Positions 12,001 to 21,812 of a DNA stretch of 64,000 bases are shown piece by piece. The stretch covers positions 20,245,424-20,309,423 of the forward strand of contig NC_049915.1 in the NCBI RefSeq assembly GCF_001411555.2, written 5' to 3'. This DNA is from Juglans regia. Its lineage: Eukaryota > Streptophyta > Magnoliopsida > Fagales > Juglandaceae. Under the pieces are notes generated by a model. The model ran no database searches. It was not told where the DNA came from and was given only the letters and a program-made list of their open reading frames with translations. The first letter of the stretch is position 1; every line of letters starts with the position of its first letter. Both the position numbers and the translations under genes were made by a program.

Positions 12001-15000
12001 TAAAAGAATAGAGGATTTATCAGAATTTTCTGTGGGATGGTAATGGGGGAGGAAAGAAGTTTCATTTGGTGAGTTGGAATAAGGTTTGTCTCTTGGTGTC
12101 TTGTGGAGGTTTGGGAGTGCGAAATTTAAAACTTTTGAACAAAGCTCTTGGCTTTGGAGGTATCATAATGAGAGTAATGTATTTTGGAGAAATATTGTGG
12201 ATGTTAAATATGGGAGGATGTGGTGGAGTTGGTGTACGAATGAAGTAAGAGGGATGTTTTGGGTGGGTTTGTGGAAGTCTATTCAGCAAGGATGGGGGGG
12301 CTTTGTCAAGAATACTAAATTCAAGGTGGGGGATGGGGCAAAGATCAATTTTTGGCATGACATTTGGTGTGGGGATTCACCTCTTAAGGATGTTTACCCT
12401 AATCTTTTTAGGATTGCTAGAGATAAAGGGGCTGGAGTGGCTGATTCCTACCACTTTTCTAACAATTTGATTCACTGGACTGTGGAATTCACTAGAGATG
12501 TACAGGATTGGGAAGTATGTGAAGTTTCTGATTTATTTGGAAGATTATACAAGATGAAGCTTGATCAGAATAGGGAGGATAGTCTGCTGTGGGTGCATAC
12601 AGTTAATTCCAGATTTTCAGTGAGTTCTTTTTACAAGGTGTTAACTTGTCATGGGGTCAAAGATTATCCCTGGAAAAGTATTTGGAGAGCCAAGGTGCCT
12701 AGTAAGGTTGCTTTCTTCTGTTGGCTGGTGTCTCTTGGTAAAATTTTAACCACAGACAACTTGAGGAAGAGAGGCTGACTGGTGGTTGATTGGTGTTTTA
12801 TGTGTAAGAAGGATGGTGAATCTAGTGATCATCTTTTTCTTCATTGTGAGGTGGCGACTTCTTTGTGGAATGAGATTTTTGCAAGGGTTGGCATTTTTTG
12901 GGTGATGCCTATGCGTGTGGTAGATTTCTTTGCATGCTGGCAAGGTCTTGTGGGGAGAAGTAACAGCACTGCAGTGTTGAAGATGATCCCCTTGTGCTTG
13001 CTTTGGTGTTTATGGTTGGAGAGGAATGAGAGGTGCTTTGAAAATTGTGAACATTCTTTAGGGGAATTTAGGGAGTTTTTCCTTGGTACTTTTTAAGTTT
13101 TCGGGTGAAGAATCTTGTAAGGAATGTGAATGAGTGTAATGTTTTGCTTTAATTGTATTCTATTTTAGCTTGTAAGTAGGCGTTCTCATTTGTATACATC
13201 ATGTGTACATGGGTTATGCCTATTTACTTTGAACAAAATTTCGCTTATTAATTTTTTTTTTATAAGTAAGAACTTTATTGATCGAATGAAACTAGGCGAA
13301 ATCCATGTACATAAGAAGTATACAAAAGAAACACCTAATTACATTTCTAGAAACCTGAAAAGAAAACAAAAATTCATGAACATTCCCTTCCTTAAGTACA
13401 ATAGCAGAAAACCATTGAAGCAAAGAAGACAAAAAATTTCCAGATATCTTCAACAGCTTGCTCCTTGTTGTTGAAGCACCTCTCGTTCCTTTCCATCCAT
13501 ATGGCACCACAATATACACCTCTACGCCGCTCCCAATTGAGAGCTACTATAATGCCTATTCCAACATGCTAGTAGATCCACCACTTTCGTTCGCAAAACC
13601 CAACTCAACCCAGCTCTACTAAGAACACCAACCCATAAAGCCCTAGCCACCTCACAATGTAAGAGTAAATGATCAATCGATTCACCATTTTTCTTACACA
13701 TGAAGCACCACTCCATAACAATCATACTATGTTTCCTCAAATTGTCAACTGTCAAAATCTTCCCATTCACCACCTGATACACTTCAATTTCTTCAAATGG
13801 CCTCTCCAACCAGCTTGCTGCACAGAATTCCATTTGGTCAAAATTCAGACCATCAAGCTTAGGACACCACTCCGCTGTCTTAGTTAGAAGATCTTCATAA
13901 AACTGCACGATGTGATCTTGAATCTCATCAGGGGATTGAAACACATTGGTACCGGAATGAAGTACCTCAATGGCGTTATTGCGCCTATGTGAATTAGCCA
14001 TCTTATGAAAAAACTTAGTGCATTTGTCTCCTTCTTTCAACCAAAGCATCCTTGATTTTTGCCTCCAAGAAATTTCTTCCATCAATAAAATCTTCTCCAT
14101 TTCCACCACCTCATTCTTCCTTAACGAGGACTCCACAGTTTCCTCCCCATCCTCCAAAGCATGCAGCGTATCAGATTTTTCTGCACTTCAGTGTTCCTAA
14201 AGACTTCATTATTCCACTTCTTTAAATCAGTCTTTAGAGCTTTGAGTTTCCCTGCCAATATAAAACTAGGAATTCTAGTAAAGGAATAAGAGTCCCACCA
14301 ATTCCTTACCTTCTCCGGAAATCCATCAGCTTCCAATCACATATTCTTAATTTTGAAATAACGCATTCACCAATGTATGACACCACAGTCAAGTAAAATG
14401 GGAAAATGATCAGAGCAGACATGGGCCAACCTCTTCTGACATAAATTCGGGTAATGAGTCTCCCAAGGGGAAGAGACAAGAAATCTATCCAGTCTTAACC
14501 ACCCTCTATTGTTAGACCATGTATAAGCCCCCCCTACCAATAGAAGATCCACAAGATTCAGATAAAAAATCAGCTCTGAAAATCTTCCATAGCCACAGAC
14601 GAAGTAGGTGCACCCGCCCTCTCACCAGGGAACCTAACAATATTAAAATCTCTACACAAACACCAATGCAAATCCCACAGGTGGTACAAACCTGCCAGCT
14701 CCTCCCACAAAAAACTTCTATCCCAAACCACATTAGGCCCATACACTCGCGCAAAAGCCCACCACCACCCATCCTCAATATTTTAAAGTACCAGTCACAG
14801 AATAATTCCCAATGCATTCCTCCACTAACTCTACTACCCTCTTATCCCACATCAACAACACACCTCCTGAAGCACCCAACGAAGCTAGATAACTCCAGCC
14901 CACAAAAGAACATCCCCACAAACTACGAATAATGTTTCTATCAATAAAACTCAACTTAGTTTCTTGAAGACAAACAATATCAACTTTCCAGCTGCGAATG

Positions 15001-18000
15001 AGGGATCTAATACGGAGACACTTGTTGATATCATTAATCCCCCGTACATTCCAAGAGAGGATTTTAGGCTTTTCATTTGATGACCAAGACCCCCCACCCT
15101 TTCAACCTATCCCTCCCCACACTTCCCTCCTTGTTATCGTAATTAATGGAACATTTTAATCGTTTCAATTCCTTGTCCTTTTTCGCTGCAGGCTTTAATG
15201 CCATAGATCTTCCTGCTTCAATAGCAACAAGAAGAGCCTTAAATTGCTTTTCAAACCCTACACTGGATATCTCCATGCACTCCTGTAATTCCTCCACTTT
15301 TTTAACACCCAATCCGATGCTTATATGGAATCTGGCTTTGGGGGAATAGGACATAATAGAATTGGACCACCCATTTTTTCCTTGTCGCCCTCTTCCTCAT
15401 TGATTACCATCTGATGGTTAGCTTCTGACAACACATTCTCTGAAGAACTAGCCATCTGCAAAGCACCCTTCAATACCACTGACGATACCCCGAAACCTCC
15501 ATCAACCCCCCCCAAAAAAAAAAAAAAACCATTTACAGATGCCGAATCCCCTCTAGCAAAATCTTCTCAACTAAACTTGGAAATAGTTCCCTCATATGAA
15601 CTTCATCAGTCAAAGGGTTCATAATCACTATCTGGTTAAGAAGCCTCCCATCGTGATACTCCCCATCGTTGTGATTCTCTACCAACTCCCCATCTTCTAC
15701 TTCCTTCGGCCGAGAGTGCACCTCCTTTTTAGCGTCTCGTACCACTATTTCGCCTTCTTCCACCTCTGTTGACATAACCATTTCCAGCACACCACCAGAG
15801 GAGTCGCATGTGACCGGCGAAGAAGTCTGTGCAACCTCCACGACCATCGGATCAAGTAGCGGAGCCATTGTGCTAGGAGAGGAAACCACACCCGAGACTC
15901 CCGATACACTGATACAAGTCTTAGAGCCTTCCACAGCTGTTTCGGGCTTTTGACCAGGCCCGACCCGTCCACTTTATTTTTACCCTTCACTCTTACATCC
16001 CTCTTTTGACCCATACCAGAAGCCTGCCCACCCCTCATAATACCCATCTGCGTATCCATACCACTTATACCTTCAGAGCCCACCAGGCCCAACCCCAACT
16101 CCTAATGCAACATGAGATCCACATTAAATTTCATATTCAATAATGCATATACATGACCTTCAATGAGAAATCCTTCCCTACCCCTGACGTGCCTTCAATA
16201 GAATTCAGACCGCATTACTTATGTTAAAAAAAAAAAAAAAGAATTCAGACCGTCATCCTTGAGAATATGAACAGACTCCTTCGACTGCCCTCCTGAATGC
16301 AAGATCTTCCCACCAGACTTCCCATGAACCTCCCTACTACCCGCCATACACGGCGGCGGCTTCTTCAAAACCTCAACGAAGGTCCCCTTCCATCCCTCTT
16401 CAACATAAGACTGAGATACAACCTTCTAGGGTACTCTATATTTAACACCCAAAACAGAGGAAGAAGAAACAGCCACTCTCAGCGATTCTTCAAACCTCCT
16501 CCACCCCTCACCCTTTGATCCTTCTGGAACAATGATGAAGCCACGCCTTCTTTCTTGTCCAAAACTTCGACAAAGACAGAAACCTGCCATAACTATTGTG
16601 ACATCTTTGAACCACCAGCACTTGATTCCCTTTCCTTCGAGTTTTATAAAACTCAGAAGAACCAACAGATGCCCCCCAAGCTCCCACGGCAAATGCTAAC
16701 CATTCCATAGCACAGCCACATCAATGGAAATGAACTTTGTGACCCTGCGACTGCTCTCTGTGATCCTCCACCATTGGGCATTTTCTTTTTTAAATTCAAA
16801 GAGCTTTTGATCAATACGTATCTTCTGACACGAACCCATCAAACAAACCAGTACCAATAACACCCCAGAAAACCAGAAGAAAGGAAAGAAGTAAATAAGG
16901 TTGAAATGAAAAGAAGACAAATAAGGAGATTAAAGGATTATTCCCGACAAGAAGCACCGGGAATTGGGAGACGAAAAGTCATAGGAAGAGAGAGAGAGAG
17001 AGAGAGAGAAAGAGATAGGGAGAGAGAGAGAGACTTCCACCTTGGTTTTTTAGGGGGCAGGATGTGTGATTGAGCTGAAAAAGCTCATTGGCAGATCTTT
17101 GTGCAAGTATTTTCTCTTATTAATTATCAAAAAAAAAACTAATGTACTCTTATTTTTCTTTGACAACTAAGGCAGCGATCATTGATGTTTTCCCAGAATA
17201 CCCAAATAAGCGCATCCATTATAATCTGCATGACAAACCTCTTGAATGAACAAAACCCAAACGAGCAATGTAAACTACCTCATTAAAACCTTTACCTGCC
17301 AAATGAATGTAAACATCTAATGGAAAAAACAATAAGAGTGGAGCACAAATTTCAGTACAATTGACATCTGAAAGCCCACCACCACAACCAACATTACATT
17401 CAACGACAAAGGGTTTGCATCTGTCTCTCTCTGGGGTGCCGATGAATATTGATACAATGTTGGAACTCCTCTTCCATGCTGCCAATGCCCCACTGTTGAA
17501 ATCGCCAGCTTTTCCAAGCTCAAGAATTGTTATTATATCAAGTGGGACCTCTGCTCAACTTGTTTGGATTTGGTTCTTCATGGAAGAGCATGACATTTGG
17601 ATGTATCTTGCTTTGAGTGGGCATCAAGACTTCCAGGACCAAGAGTGGCCTTTGATGGCCTCCAATTAAGGAAACCCATGGGATCTCTATGCGGTTCAGA
17701 GAATTTTTAGATTGCTTTTTCGCTGGTTTTTGTTGGAGTATAGGGAAAACCCTTTCTAGGTTTAGAGGTTTGGGTTTTTGTGATTTAGGGCTATGGAGTG
17801 GGAGCGAGAGGTGTGGGTCGGTCAGGATTTAGAGGGGTTGGTGAAGGAGGGATGAATAGAGAAAGAGGAAAAGGAGTTGTTATCTGTCGTGTATTTAATT
17901 AGAAGGAAAATGCTAGTTTGCTGCCTAAGTTTGCCCCCTCATTTTGACCGCTCATGTATTTAAATTTTTTTCACTTAATGATTAAGAAAATGATTTTTAG

Positions 18001-19912
18001 TGTATTGGCATATTTTTTTTATTTTTTAAAAACATTTAAATATATTAAAAAATTGTAAAAAATAAAAGAAGATAAAAATAAAAAAACAACTTTGTGCTAG
18101 CAGGCACACCCAACGGTCAAAGCTGGGCGGCATGCTAGCACGACTCTAATTAAAAATAGAAATAAACTTCAAGAGCTTTTAGTTGACTTGGCATATGCTA
18201 TGTAGCCATTTGTTCACTTGATTTTCTTGTAGCCACATCTAGCCCGTAATTTGTAACTAGGTGTTATCAGTTGTATACTTCTTGTGTACTTGGGCTATGC
18301 TATTTTATTTGCTTCATTAAAATTTTATTTGTTCACTTGATCCAAGTAAGCAAGTTATGTTATAATATTTTTTTCATTTTTTTTTTCATGAGATTAGGTC
18401 AATTTCCTCAATTGAATTGGAAGATCTGAGGACGAAATGGAAACATTACATAAATTTGGAAGATCAATACGAGTTTTGTACAATTAGGAAACAAATAAAA
18501 TACTATGTTTATGAACTTCCCTCTCTCTCTCTCTCTCTCTCATTGGTTTGCTGTGATTTGGAGATTTCAGCTGTGGATTATTTCAGTATGAAGTATTTCA
18601 TTTGGCTGTTGTATCCTTAGCAGGCAGAATAATTAGAAAGTTTACATCTAATATTTCTGTTACCAACACTGTCAATTGACAAGATGGTTAGGAGGTTTTC
18701 ACCTAGTTATAATCCTTTATATGGTTTTTACCTAAATCAAATGCAGCAAAAAAAGGTACGAGCATGTCATTTGGTTTTACTATTTGTTTTCAGGCCAATG
18801 TTGGAGTTGCTCTATTGAATGCAGTGCCTCCAAGTCAAAGTGGAAAATCTTCCTCTGAAACATCTAAGGATGAAAATACAGAGTCTGTCAAGTCAAAAAA
18901 ATCTAAGCCCACATTAGAAGCAACTGGAAAAGCTTTGATTTTGAATGGAGAAGGCTCTTCAAAAGGTAAAGGTACCTCAAGATCAGATACGACCAACGTT
19001 TCTTCTAGTAATCGCCATCTGACTGCTGCTGAGATTCAACGACGAAAGCTGAAGAAGCTGATGGATGAGCTAAACGAAGAGGGTGATGGTCACTCAGCTC
19101 CCATTGTCAAGCTTGGCGATGCCTCTATGGCATCACCATTTACTGCAAAGCATGCATCAGTTGCCCCCACCATGGACATAATTCGTCAGGGTCGCAGTAC
19201 TCTGGTTACTACCCTACAAATGTTCAAAATACTTGGTCTTAACTGCCTTGCTACAGCCTATGTCTTGAGTGTCATGTATTTGGATGGTGTCAAACTTGGA
19301 GATGTTCAGGCTACTATCAGTGGCGTATTTACTGCTGCCTTTTTCCTGTTTATCTCGCATGCCCGCCCCCTTCCCACTCTTTCAGCTACACGTCCCCACC
19401 CCAATGTCTTTTGCTCCTACGTCTTCCTTTCGCTCATGGGACAGTTTGCGATGCACCTATTTTTCTTGATTTTTTCTGTGAAGGAGGCCGAGAAATACAT
19501 GCCTGAGGAGTGTATCGAGCCTGACTCTAATTTTCATCCCAACCTTGTGAATACAGTTTCATACATGGTTAGCATGATGCTCCAGGTGGCGACCTTTGCT
19601 GTGAACTACATGGGGCATCCTTTTAACCAGAGCATCTCGGAAAACAAGCCATTTTTGTATGCCCTCTTGGGTGCTGTTGGTTTTTTCACAGTTATAACTT
19701 CTGATCTGTTTAGGGACTTGAATGACTGGTTGAAGTTGGTGCCTTTGCCTGTGGGATTAAGGAATAAGCTAATGGTTTGGGCTTTTCTCTTATTTCTGTG
19801 CTGCTACTCCTGGGAGAGACTCTTGAGGTTGGCTTTCCCCGGTAAGATTCCATCCTGGAAGAAGCGACAGCAGGTTGCTACAGCTAATTTAGAAAAGAAG
19901 AAACATGCCTGA
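20..19912 (+). CDS. PDR2: P5A-type ATPase (ER membrane-helix dislocase, MIA/PDR2/Spf1 family), 5' part outside the window
   Basis: Exons read: 20-99, 591-699, 3285-3413, 4212-4277, 4405-4476, 5068-5219, 5374-5485, 5568-5684, 18794-19912. All junctions are GT-AG and the phases join without a stop, giving 651 residues. Seen: an N-domain stretch starting [12 protein letters not shown], the MITGD motif (exon 6), the hinge [13 protein letters not shown] (exon 8), then in the last exon [10 protein letters not shown], a Ser/Lys-rich cytoplasmic linker of about 140 residues, six hydrophobic segments (M5-M10) and a basic KKRQQ...KKKHA tail. Family knowledge: P5A pumps (Arabidopsis MIA/PDR2, yeast Spf1, human ATP13A1) sit in the ER and extract mistargeted transmembrane helices; plant mutants have pollen and phosphate-response defects. 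The actuator domain, M1-M4 and the DKTGT phosphorylation site must lie upstream. The reading frame looks intact, so the gene is probably functional despite its 13.1-kb last intron. Confidence 0.93.
810..1260 (+). mobile_element. LINE (L1-like) 3'-end relic
   Basis: The conceptual translation, broken by stops, reads EETVDHLFT, then [20 protein letters not shown]. This matches the zinc-binding RVT tail of the better preserved LINE at 12782-13096 ([17 protein letters not shown]). It is followed by a 3'UTR typical of the same family (ctctctagttaggtg, tgtgtacttgggta) and a T-rich end. It is 5'-truncated and no clear target-site duplication is visible. Confidence 0.7.
2043..2249 (+). mobile_element. 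5'-truncated LINE 3' end, about 0.2 kb
   Basis: It opens with codons for [15 protein letters not shown], the zinc-finger tail of the L1-like ORF2 also seen at 12788 and 13680. The family 3'UTR follows (tgtcctgtctactagggctatgcc), then AATAAA and an A-run. The flanks AAAATATAATG (2032-2042) and AAAATATGATG (2250-2260) differ at one base and look like an aged target-site duplication. The zinc-finger coding part is joined directly to the UTR, so there is an internal deletion. Confidence 0.65.
2510..2690 (+). repeat. Dispersed LTR/TRIM-like repeat, copy 1
   Basis: Shares a stretch with the reverse strand of 42196-42385: gatctggcatt or gatcccacatt, then tataa...attccaaggag, then acttgtaacattga-tagt, tttggagtatggg, and the end ggccttccttgggtcgttaca. 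It looks like part of a non-coding LTR or TRIM. The class is inferred from appearance only. Confidence 0.5.
6314..6360. repeat. Poly-C tract with C/T and CA tail
   Basis: An uninterrupted run of 21 C (6317-6337) is followed by CT-interrupted C blocks and a short (AC)n. It lies in the big P5A intron. The exact length is likely to be uncertain in an assembly. Confidence 0.95.
7642..7985 (+). repeat. 51-bp minisatellite rich in CTCGAGCG, in the U3 of the solo LTR
   Basis: About six imperfect units start with AG(C/T)(T/C)TCGCTC and end with (T/C)CAGNCAGAG. Successive units measured by eye are 51, 53 and 51 bp. Each unit has two or three copies of the palindromic core GCTCGAGC or a one-base variant, so the array is full of short hairpin arms. 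It lies just upstream of the LTR TATA box. The period is close to a multiple of three, so it reads as Ser/Arg/Glu-rich ORFs in several frames; these are probably not proteins. Confidence 0.9.
8019..8026 (+). promoter_or_regulatory. TATA box of the solo LTR
   Basis: TATAAATA stands 34 bp downstream of the minisatellite and about 312 bp before the LTR end, the usual place for an LTR RNA start. Confidence 0.6.
9482..13096 (+). pseudogene. L1-A ORF2 (endonuclease, reverse transcriptase, zinc-finger tail), inactivated
   Basis: Starts [15 protein letters not shown] (9482). A deletion removes the middle of the endonuclease, but GDFNVTRFP (in another frame, about 9834), [16 protein letters not shown] and [12 protein letters not shown] remain. 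The thumb-linker [14 protein letters not shown] leads into [45 protein letters not shown], then stop, [12 protein letters not shown], and FADYTLILC at about 11664-11690, where L1 elements normally have FADDTLI. The loss of one catalytic Asp alone would kill RT. A 230-residue open stretch (12086-12778) and a zinc-finger tail ([19 protein letters not shown]) end the ORF at 13096. At least eight in-frame stops or shifts are present. Confidence 0.85.
10312..10497 (+). mobile_element. LINE 3'-end stub inserted in L1-A ORF2
   Basis: Contains the family 3'UTR signature (ctctagttaggtattt, tgtatacttggattttgcc), AATAAA-like sites and an (AAAT)n tail. It is bounded by AAATAAAAGAGAA (10299-10311) and AAATAAAAGAAAA (10498-10510), 12 of 13 bases identical. 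Removing it joins VVNKRE to QLMEQLQ in the ORF2 frame, so it arrived by insertion and is younger than L1-A. Confidence 0.8.
13522..15076 (-). pseudogene. L1-B ORF2 with the RT core deleted
   Basis: After ATGA, one extra A shifts the frame before [14 protein letters not shown]. Endonuclease pieces include [22 protein letters not shown] and [11 protein letters not shown] (14367-14552). The last 211 codons (14157-13522) are open: [21 protein letters not shown], then a fused junction [19 protein letters not shown], and the zinc-finger tail [19 protein letters not shown]. The whole palm and fingers are missing, and the junction keeps the frame. Confidence 0.78.
15073..16920 (-). pseudogene. L1-B ORF1 relic
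   Basis: From the 5' end: [20 protein letters not shown] (about 16830), then [18 protein letters not shown], a Ser/Pro/Val-rich linker (15533-16098), and a C-terminal part ([18 protein letters not shown]...[11 protein letters not shown]) that ends at 15073. Order and motifs match L1-A ORF1. Frameshifts separate the blocks. The final TGA overlaps the ATG of ORF2 as ATGA (15076-15073), the same arrangement as L1-A. Confidence 0.75.
16984..17033. repeat. GA/CT microsatellite in the L1-B 5'UTR
   Basis: Two (GA)n blocks are separated by an AAGAGATAGGG interruption, on the 5' side of L1-B ORF1. Confidence 0.9.
17160..17880 (-). pseudogene. Unrecognised gene-like relic on the antisense strand of the big intron
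   Basis: On the minus strand a C/A-rich leader-like segment (17870-17690) precedes ATGGGTTTCC and two overlapping open stretches in different frames. The longest useful one (17485-17219) reads [20 protein letters not shown] and later [20 protein letters not shown]. The other (17523-17317) starts [20 protein letters not shown] do not recognise the family. The two frames look like one protein broken by a shift near 17490. It may be a captured gene fragment, a processed pseudogene, or chance. Family B MITE sequence lies just beyond it. Confidence 0.35.
17908..18152. mobile_element. MITE family B, copy 1
   Basis: It starts aaTGCTAGTttgctgcc and ends ggcggcatGCTAGCAcg, giving rough inverted ends. 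Its AT-rich core (agtgatttttagtgtattggcatattttt, aaatatttaaatatatta) recurs at about 57336-57515. It is non-coding and about 245 bp long. Confidence 0.65.
18223..18326 (+). mobile_element. Tiny LINE 3' stub with perfect 15-bp duplication
   Basis: ATTTGTTCACTTGAT occurs at 18208-18222 and again at 18327-18341. Between them is the LINE family 3'UTR (gtaactaggtgttatc, tgtgtacttgggctatgc) with no coding sequence. The 104-bp insert shows extreme 5' truncation. The perfect duplication suggests a fairly recent event. Confidence 0.85.
18519..18541. repeat. CT microsatellite
   Basis: (CT)11 in the distal part of the P5A 13-kb intron. Confidence 0.95.
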
Positions 19913-20340
19913 TTGAATGAAGATTTTATGGAGGTGGAAAGAACTGCACTGATCTTCATTTTAATGGCTGTGACCAGTGCTGACGTCAGTCATCAAAAGG
20001 CAGGGACCGTGAAAGGGATATCTCTGAATGGCTTTCCTTATGTGACAATTTTGCAATTTAAGTATGTTTCCCTCGTCTAGTGGAAAATTCTATCAAAAAA
20101 AATTGAGTGATCTATATGTTGTAGAGAAAATGACGTTCAGGACTAGTGCCTCGTCAACAACAATGATTTGAGATGGTTTTTGACGTAGGAGATTCATAGT
20201 GGATAGTTTAAGCTTTCAACAGTTGTACTTCACATAAATGCTACATTCAGCAATTGTGTTACGATTAAAAAAGTATTTGATCCAGAGATTTTATCTTTCA
20301 ATCCTTGTTTGATGTTTCAAGGATTCTATGCTCTTGTATG
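19913..20340 (+). other. Probable 3'UTR of the P5A ATPase gene
   Basis: T-rich sequence after the TGA at 19910-19912. No strong AATAAA signal decides the end, so the right limit is a guess. Confidence 0.4.
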
Positions 20341-20480
20341 TATGTGTGCAGCACTGAAATGAATAACCAAAAAGACCCTTTAAACACAGATGTCACCATG
20401 GGTGGACTAGAAAAAAAAAAGGGTGTACTTCATAAGAAAAAGAAGACCGTAATAACAGAGGTACTTATTACGTCCATAAT

Positions 20481-20700
20481 CCCATTGGTCTCGTTAGTTT
20501 TTACAAATGAAATGAATTGAGATTAAAGTTAAAAATTAAATAAAATATTATTATAATATATATTTTTAATATTATTTTTATTTTGAGATTTGAAAAAGTT
20601 GAATTGTTTATTTTATTTTGTGTGAGAATTTAAGAAAATTATAGTGATGAGAAGAGATGAGATGAGTCGAAAAGAATTATAAAAACAAATGAGGCCTAAT
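20481..20700. mobile_element. MITE family D, copy 1
   Basis: Left end attggtctcgttagtttttac. The right end, reverse complemented, is attaggcctcatttgttttta, so the ends are inverted repeats. The core ttttattttgagatttgaaaaa is shared with 59325-59512. Confidence 0.75.
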
Positions 20701-21624
20701 AGGGTTGTGAGGCTATGGCGTGGAGCTAAAAATATCCATCTTTAAGAAAGCTGACTTTATATTTGACAATTAATTGCTTTTCTCTCGTTTTTTCCCATCA
20801 TATATAGTGACCGATCTACCTCGTCGTACAATTGATCAAAACCCATATGGGAATTCAGCTTGTTCTATCAAAAGAAGACAGAAAAACAAGGTCCAATTAG
20901 ATCTTGGTCCACCATCGAAACTGGAGAACATCTATAAAGCACTTTAACTTGTCAAACCAGATCATATAATGTCGAGATCACAAACAAAATATATTGAAAG
21001 GCACAGAAGCATCAATATCCTATAATTCATAACAAGTATGGTTGGCCATGGTAGTTATTAATTGTTTGTGTTGAACTGGCTATATAGGAAACAATTTTCT
21101 GTAAAATCATGTTAGGCGTACATCGATCGCGCTCTGGAAGTGAAATAACATCGATACCCGTAGACATTGAGGATGCTATATATAATTGCTCGTCATTATC
21201 TGTGTGTATATATTATATTATAACACACTTCAAGTTGCTTAAAGAGAAATACATAAAAATTGCTCACTTCAAGAAGAGCACCTCCATCAAAGAAAGGAAA
21301 AAGATGATAAGAGAAAGAGAGATAAATTTTACATTAACTTTTTGGATGATGAATCCTAGAGCCCTTGGCTCATACATAAAGGAGATGACTTTTACATGGA
21401 CCCGTACCAATACGTCATAATGAGATACTCAAATAAGGACTACTCTTATGCCCATGCCCGTTACATATTACAATTAGAAGTCCAACAAAAACAGTAAAAC
21501 AAACTATAAAATGGAATTCACAAAACAAGCTATGATGTAGTCCATAGACCCTTCTGTCGGTATAAGCTAGGCTTAGTCTTGCAAACCTGAGTGTGACATA
21601 TATATAAAATAGGCTTAATATATA
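20701..21624. other. Intergenic, nothing recognised
   Basis: AT-rich sequence between the P5A 3' end and the SAUR gene. The 103-codon ORF at 21109 has low-complexity composition and no recognisable motif. Confidence 0.5.
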
Positions 21625-21786
21625 GAGAAATTATAGTTGCAGTCGTAAGTGCGCAAGCGTCGTGCAATAACTTTGAAAAAAAGTGAATAAATATGGAACC
21701 CACATGAAAAAATAATTATTTGGACCTCACTCTTTTTCAAAACGACTGCATAACACTTGCATATTTCACAACTGCATGTAGCATCA
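21625..21786. mobile_element. MITE family A, copy 1
   Basis: Imperfect inverted ends: tatagttgcagtcgtaag on the left, and the reverse complement of aacgactgcataacacttgcatat on the right. The centre aaaaaagtgaataaatatggaaccc and ggacctcactctttttc matches copies at 43891 and 59136. It lies about 30 bp downstream of the SAUR stop codon. Confidence 0.72.
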
Positions 21787-21812
21787 CTTTAATATATAAC
21801 ATGCTTCAACGT

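Larger units (their letters stand above)
13254..17115 (-). mobile_element. L1-B: LINE (-) inserted into the 3'UTR of L1-A, internally deleted
   Basis: The 10-bp duplication CTTATTAATT flanks it (13244-13253 and 17116-17125). Beyond the right copy, the sequence atc plus an A-run is the missing end of L1-A, which proves the nesting. The (-) 5'UTR has a CT microsatellite. ORF1 relics: 15073-16920. ORF2 starts around 15076 and ends at 13522. The RT core is absent: after the thumb-linker and WLERPFEE the ORF jumps to [13 protein letters not shown] and the zinc-finger tail. At 3862 bp it is much shorter than an intact member. Confidence 0.87.
6805..17139 (+). mobile_element. L1-A: full-length but dead L1-like LINE (+), interrupted by three later insertions
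   Basis: The 5' end is near 6805 and the A-tail is at 17129-17139. Imperfect duplications flank it: aatatactctatt (6792-6804) and aatgtactcttatt (17141-17154). ORF1 relics: 6812-7596 and 8339-9485. ORF2 relics: 9482-13096 (endonuclease, RT, zinc-finger tail). The 3'UTR runs 13097-13253 and resumes at 17116. Inserted inside are a solo LTR (7597-8338), a LINE stub (10312-10497) and L1-B (13254-17115). Removing them restores collinear L1 coding order. Many stops, a deletion in the endonuclease and an altered RT catalytic box show it cannot move. Confidence 0.85.
5685..18793 (+). other. 13.1-kb intron of the P5A ATPase gene hosting nested transposons
   Basis: Donor cag|gtaata at 5684/5685 and acceptor ttttcag|GCCAATG at 18793/18794. 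The junction recreates [13 protein letters not shown], the conserved sequence of this family. Contents in order: unremarkable AT-rich sequence to 6800 with a poly-C tract, LINE L1-A with three nested insertions (6805-17139), an unrecognised gene-like relic (about 17160-17880), a MITE (about 17908-18152), a LINE stub with a 15-bp duplication (18208-18341) and a CT microsatellite. Confidence 0.9.
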
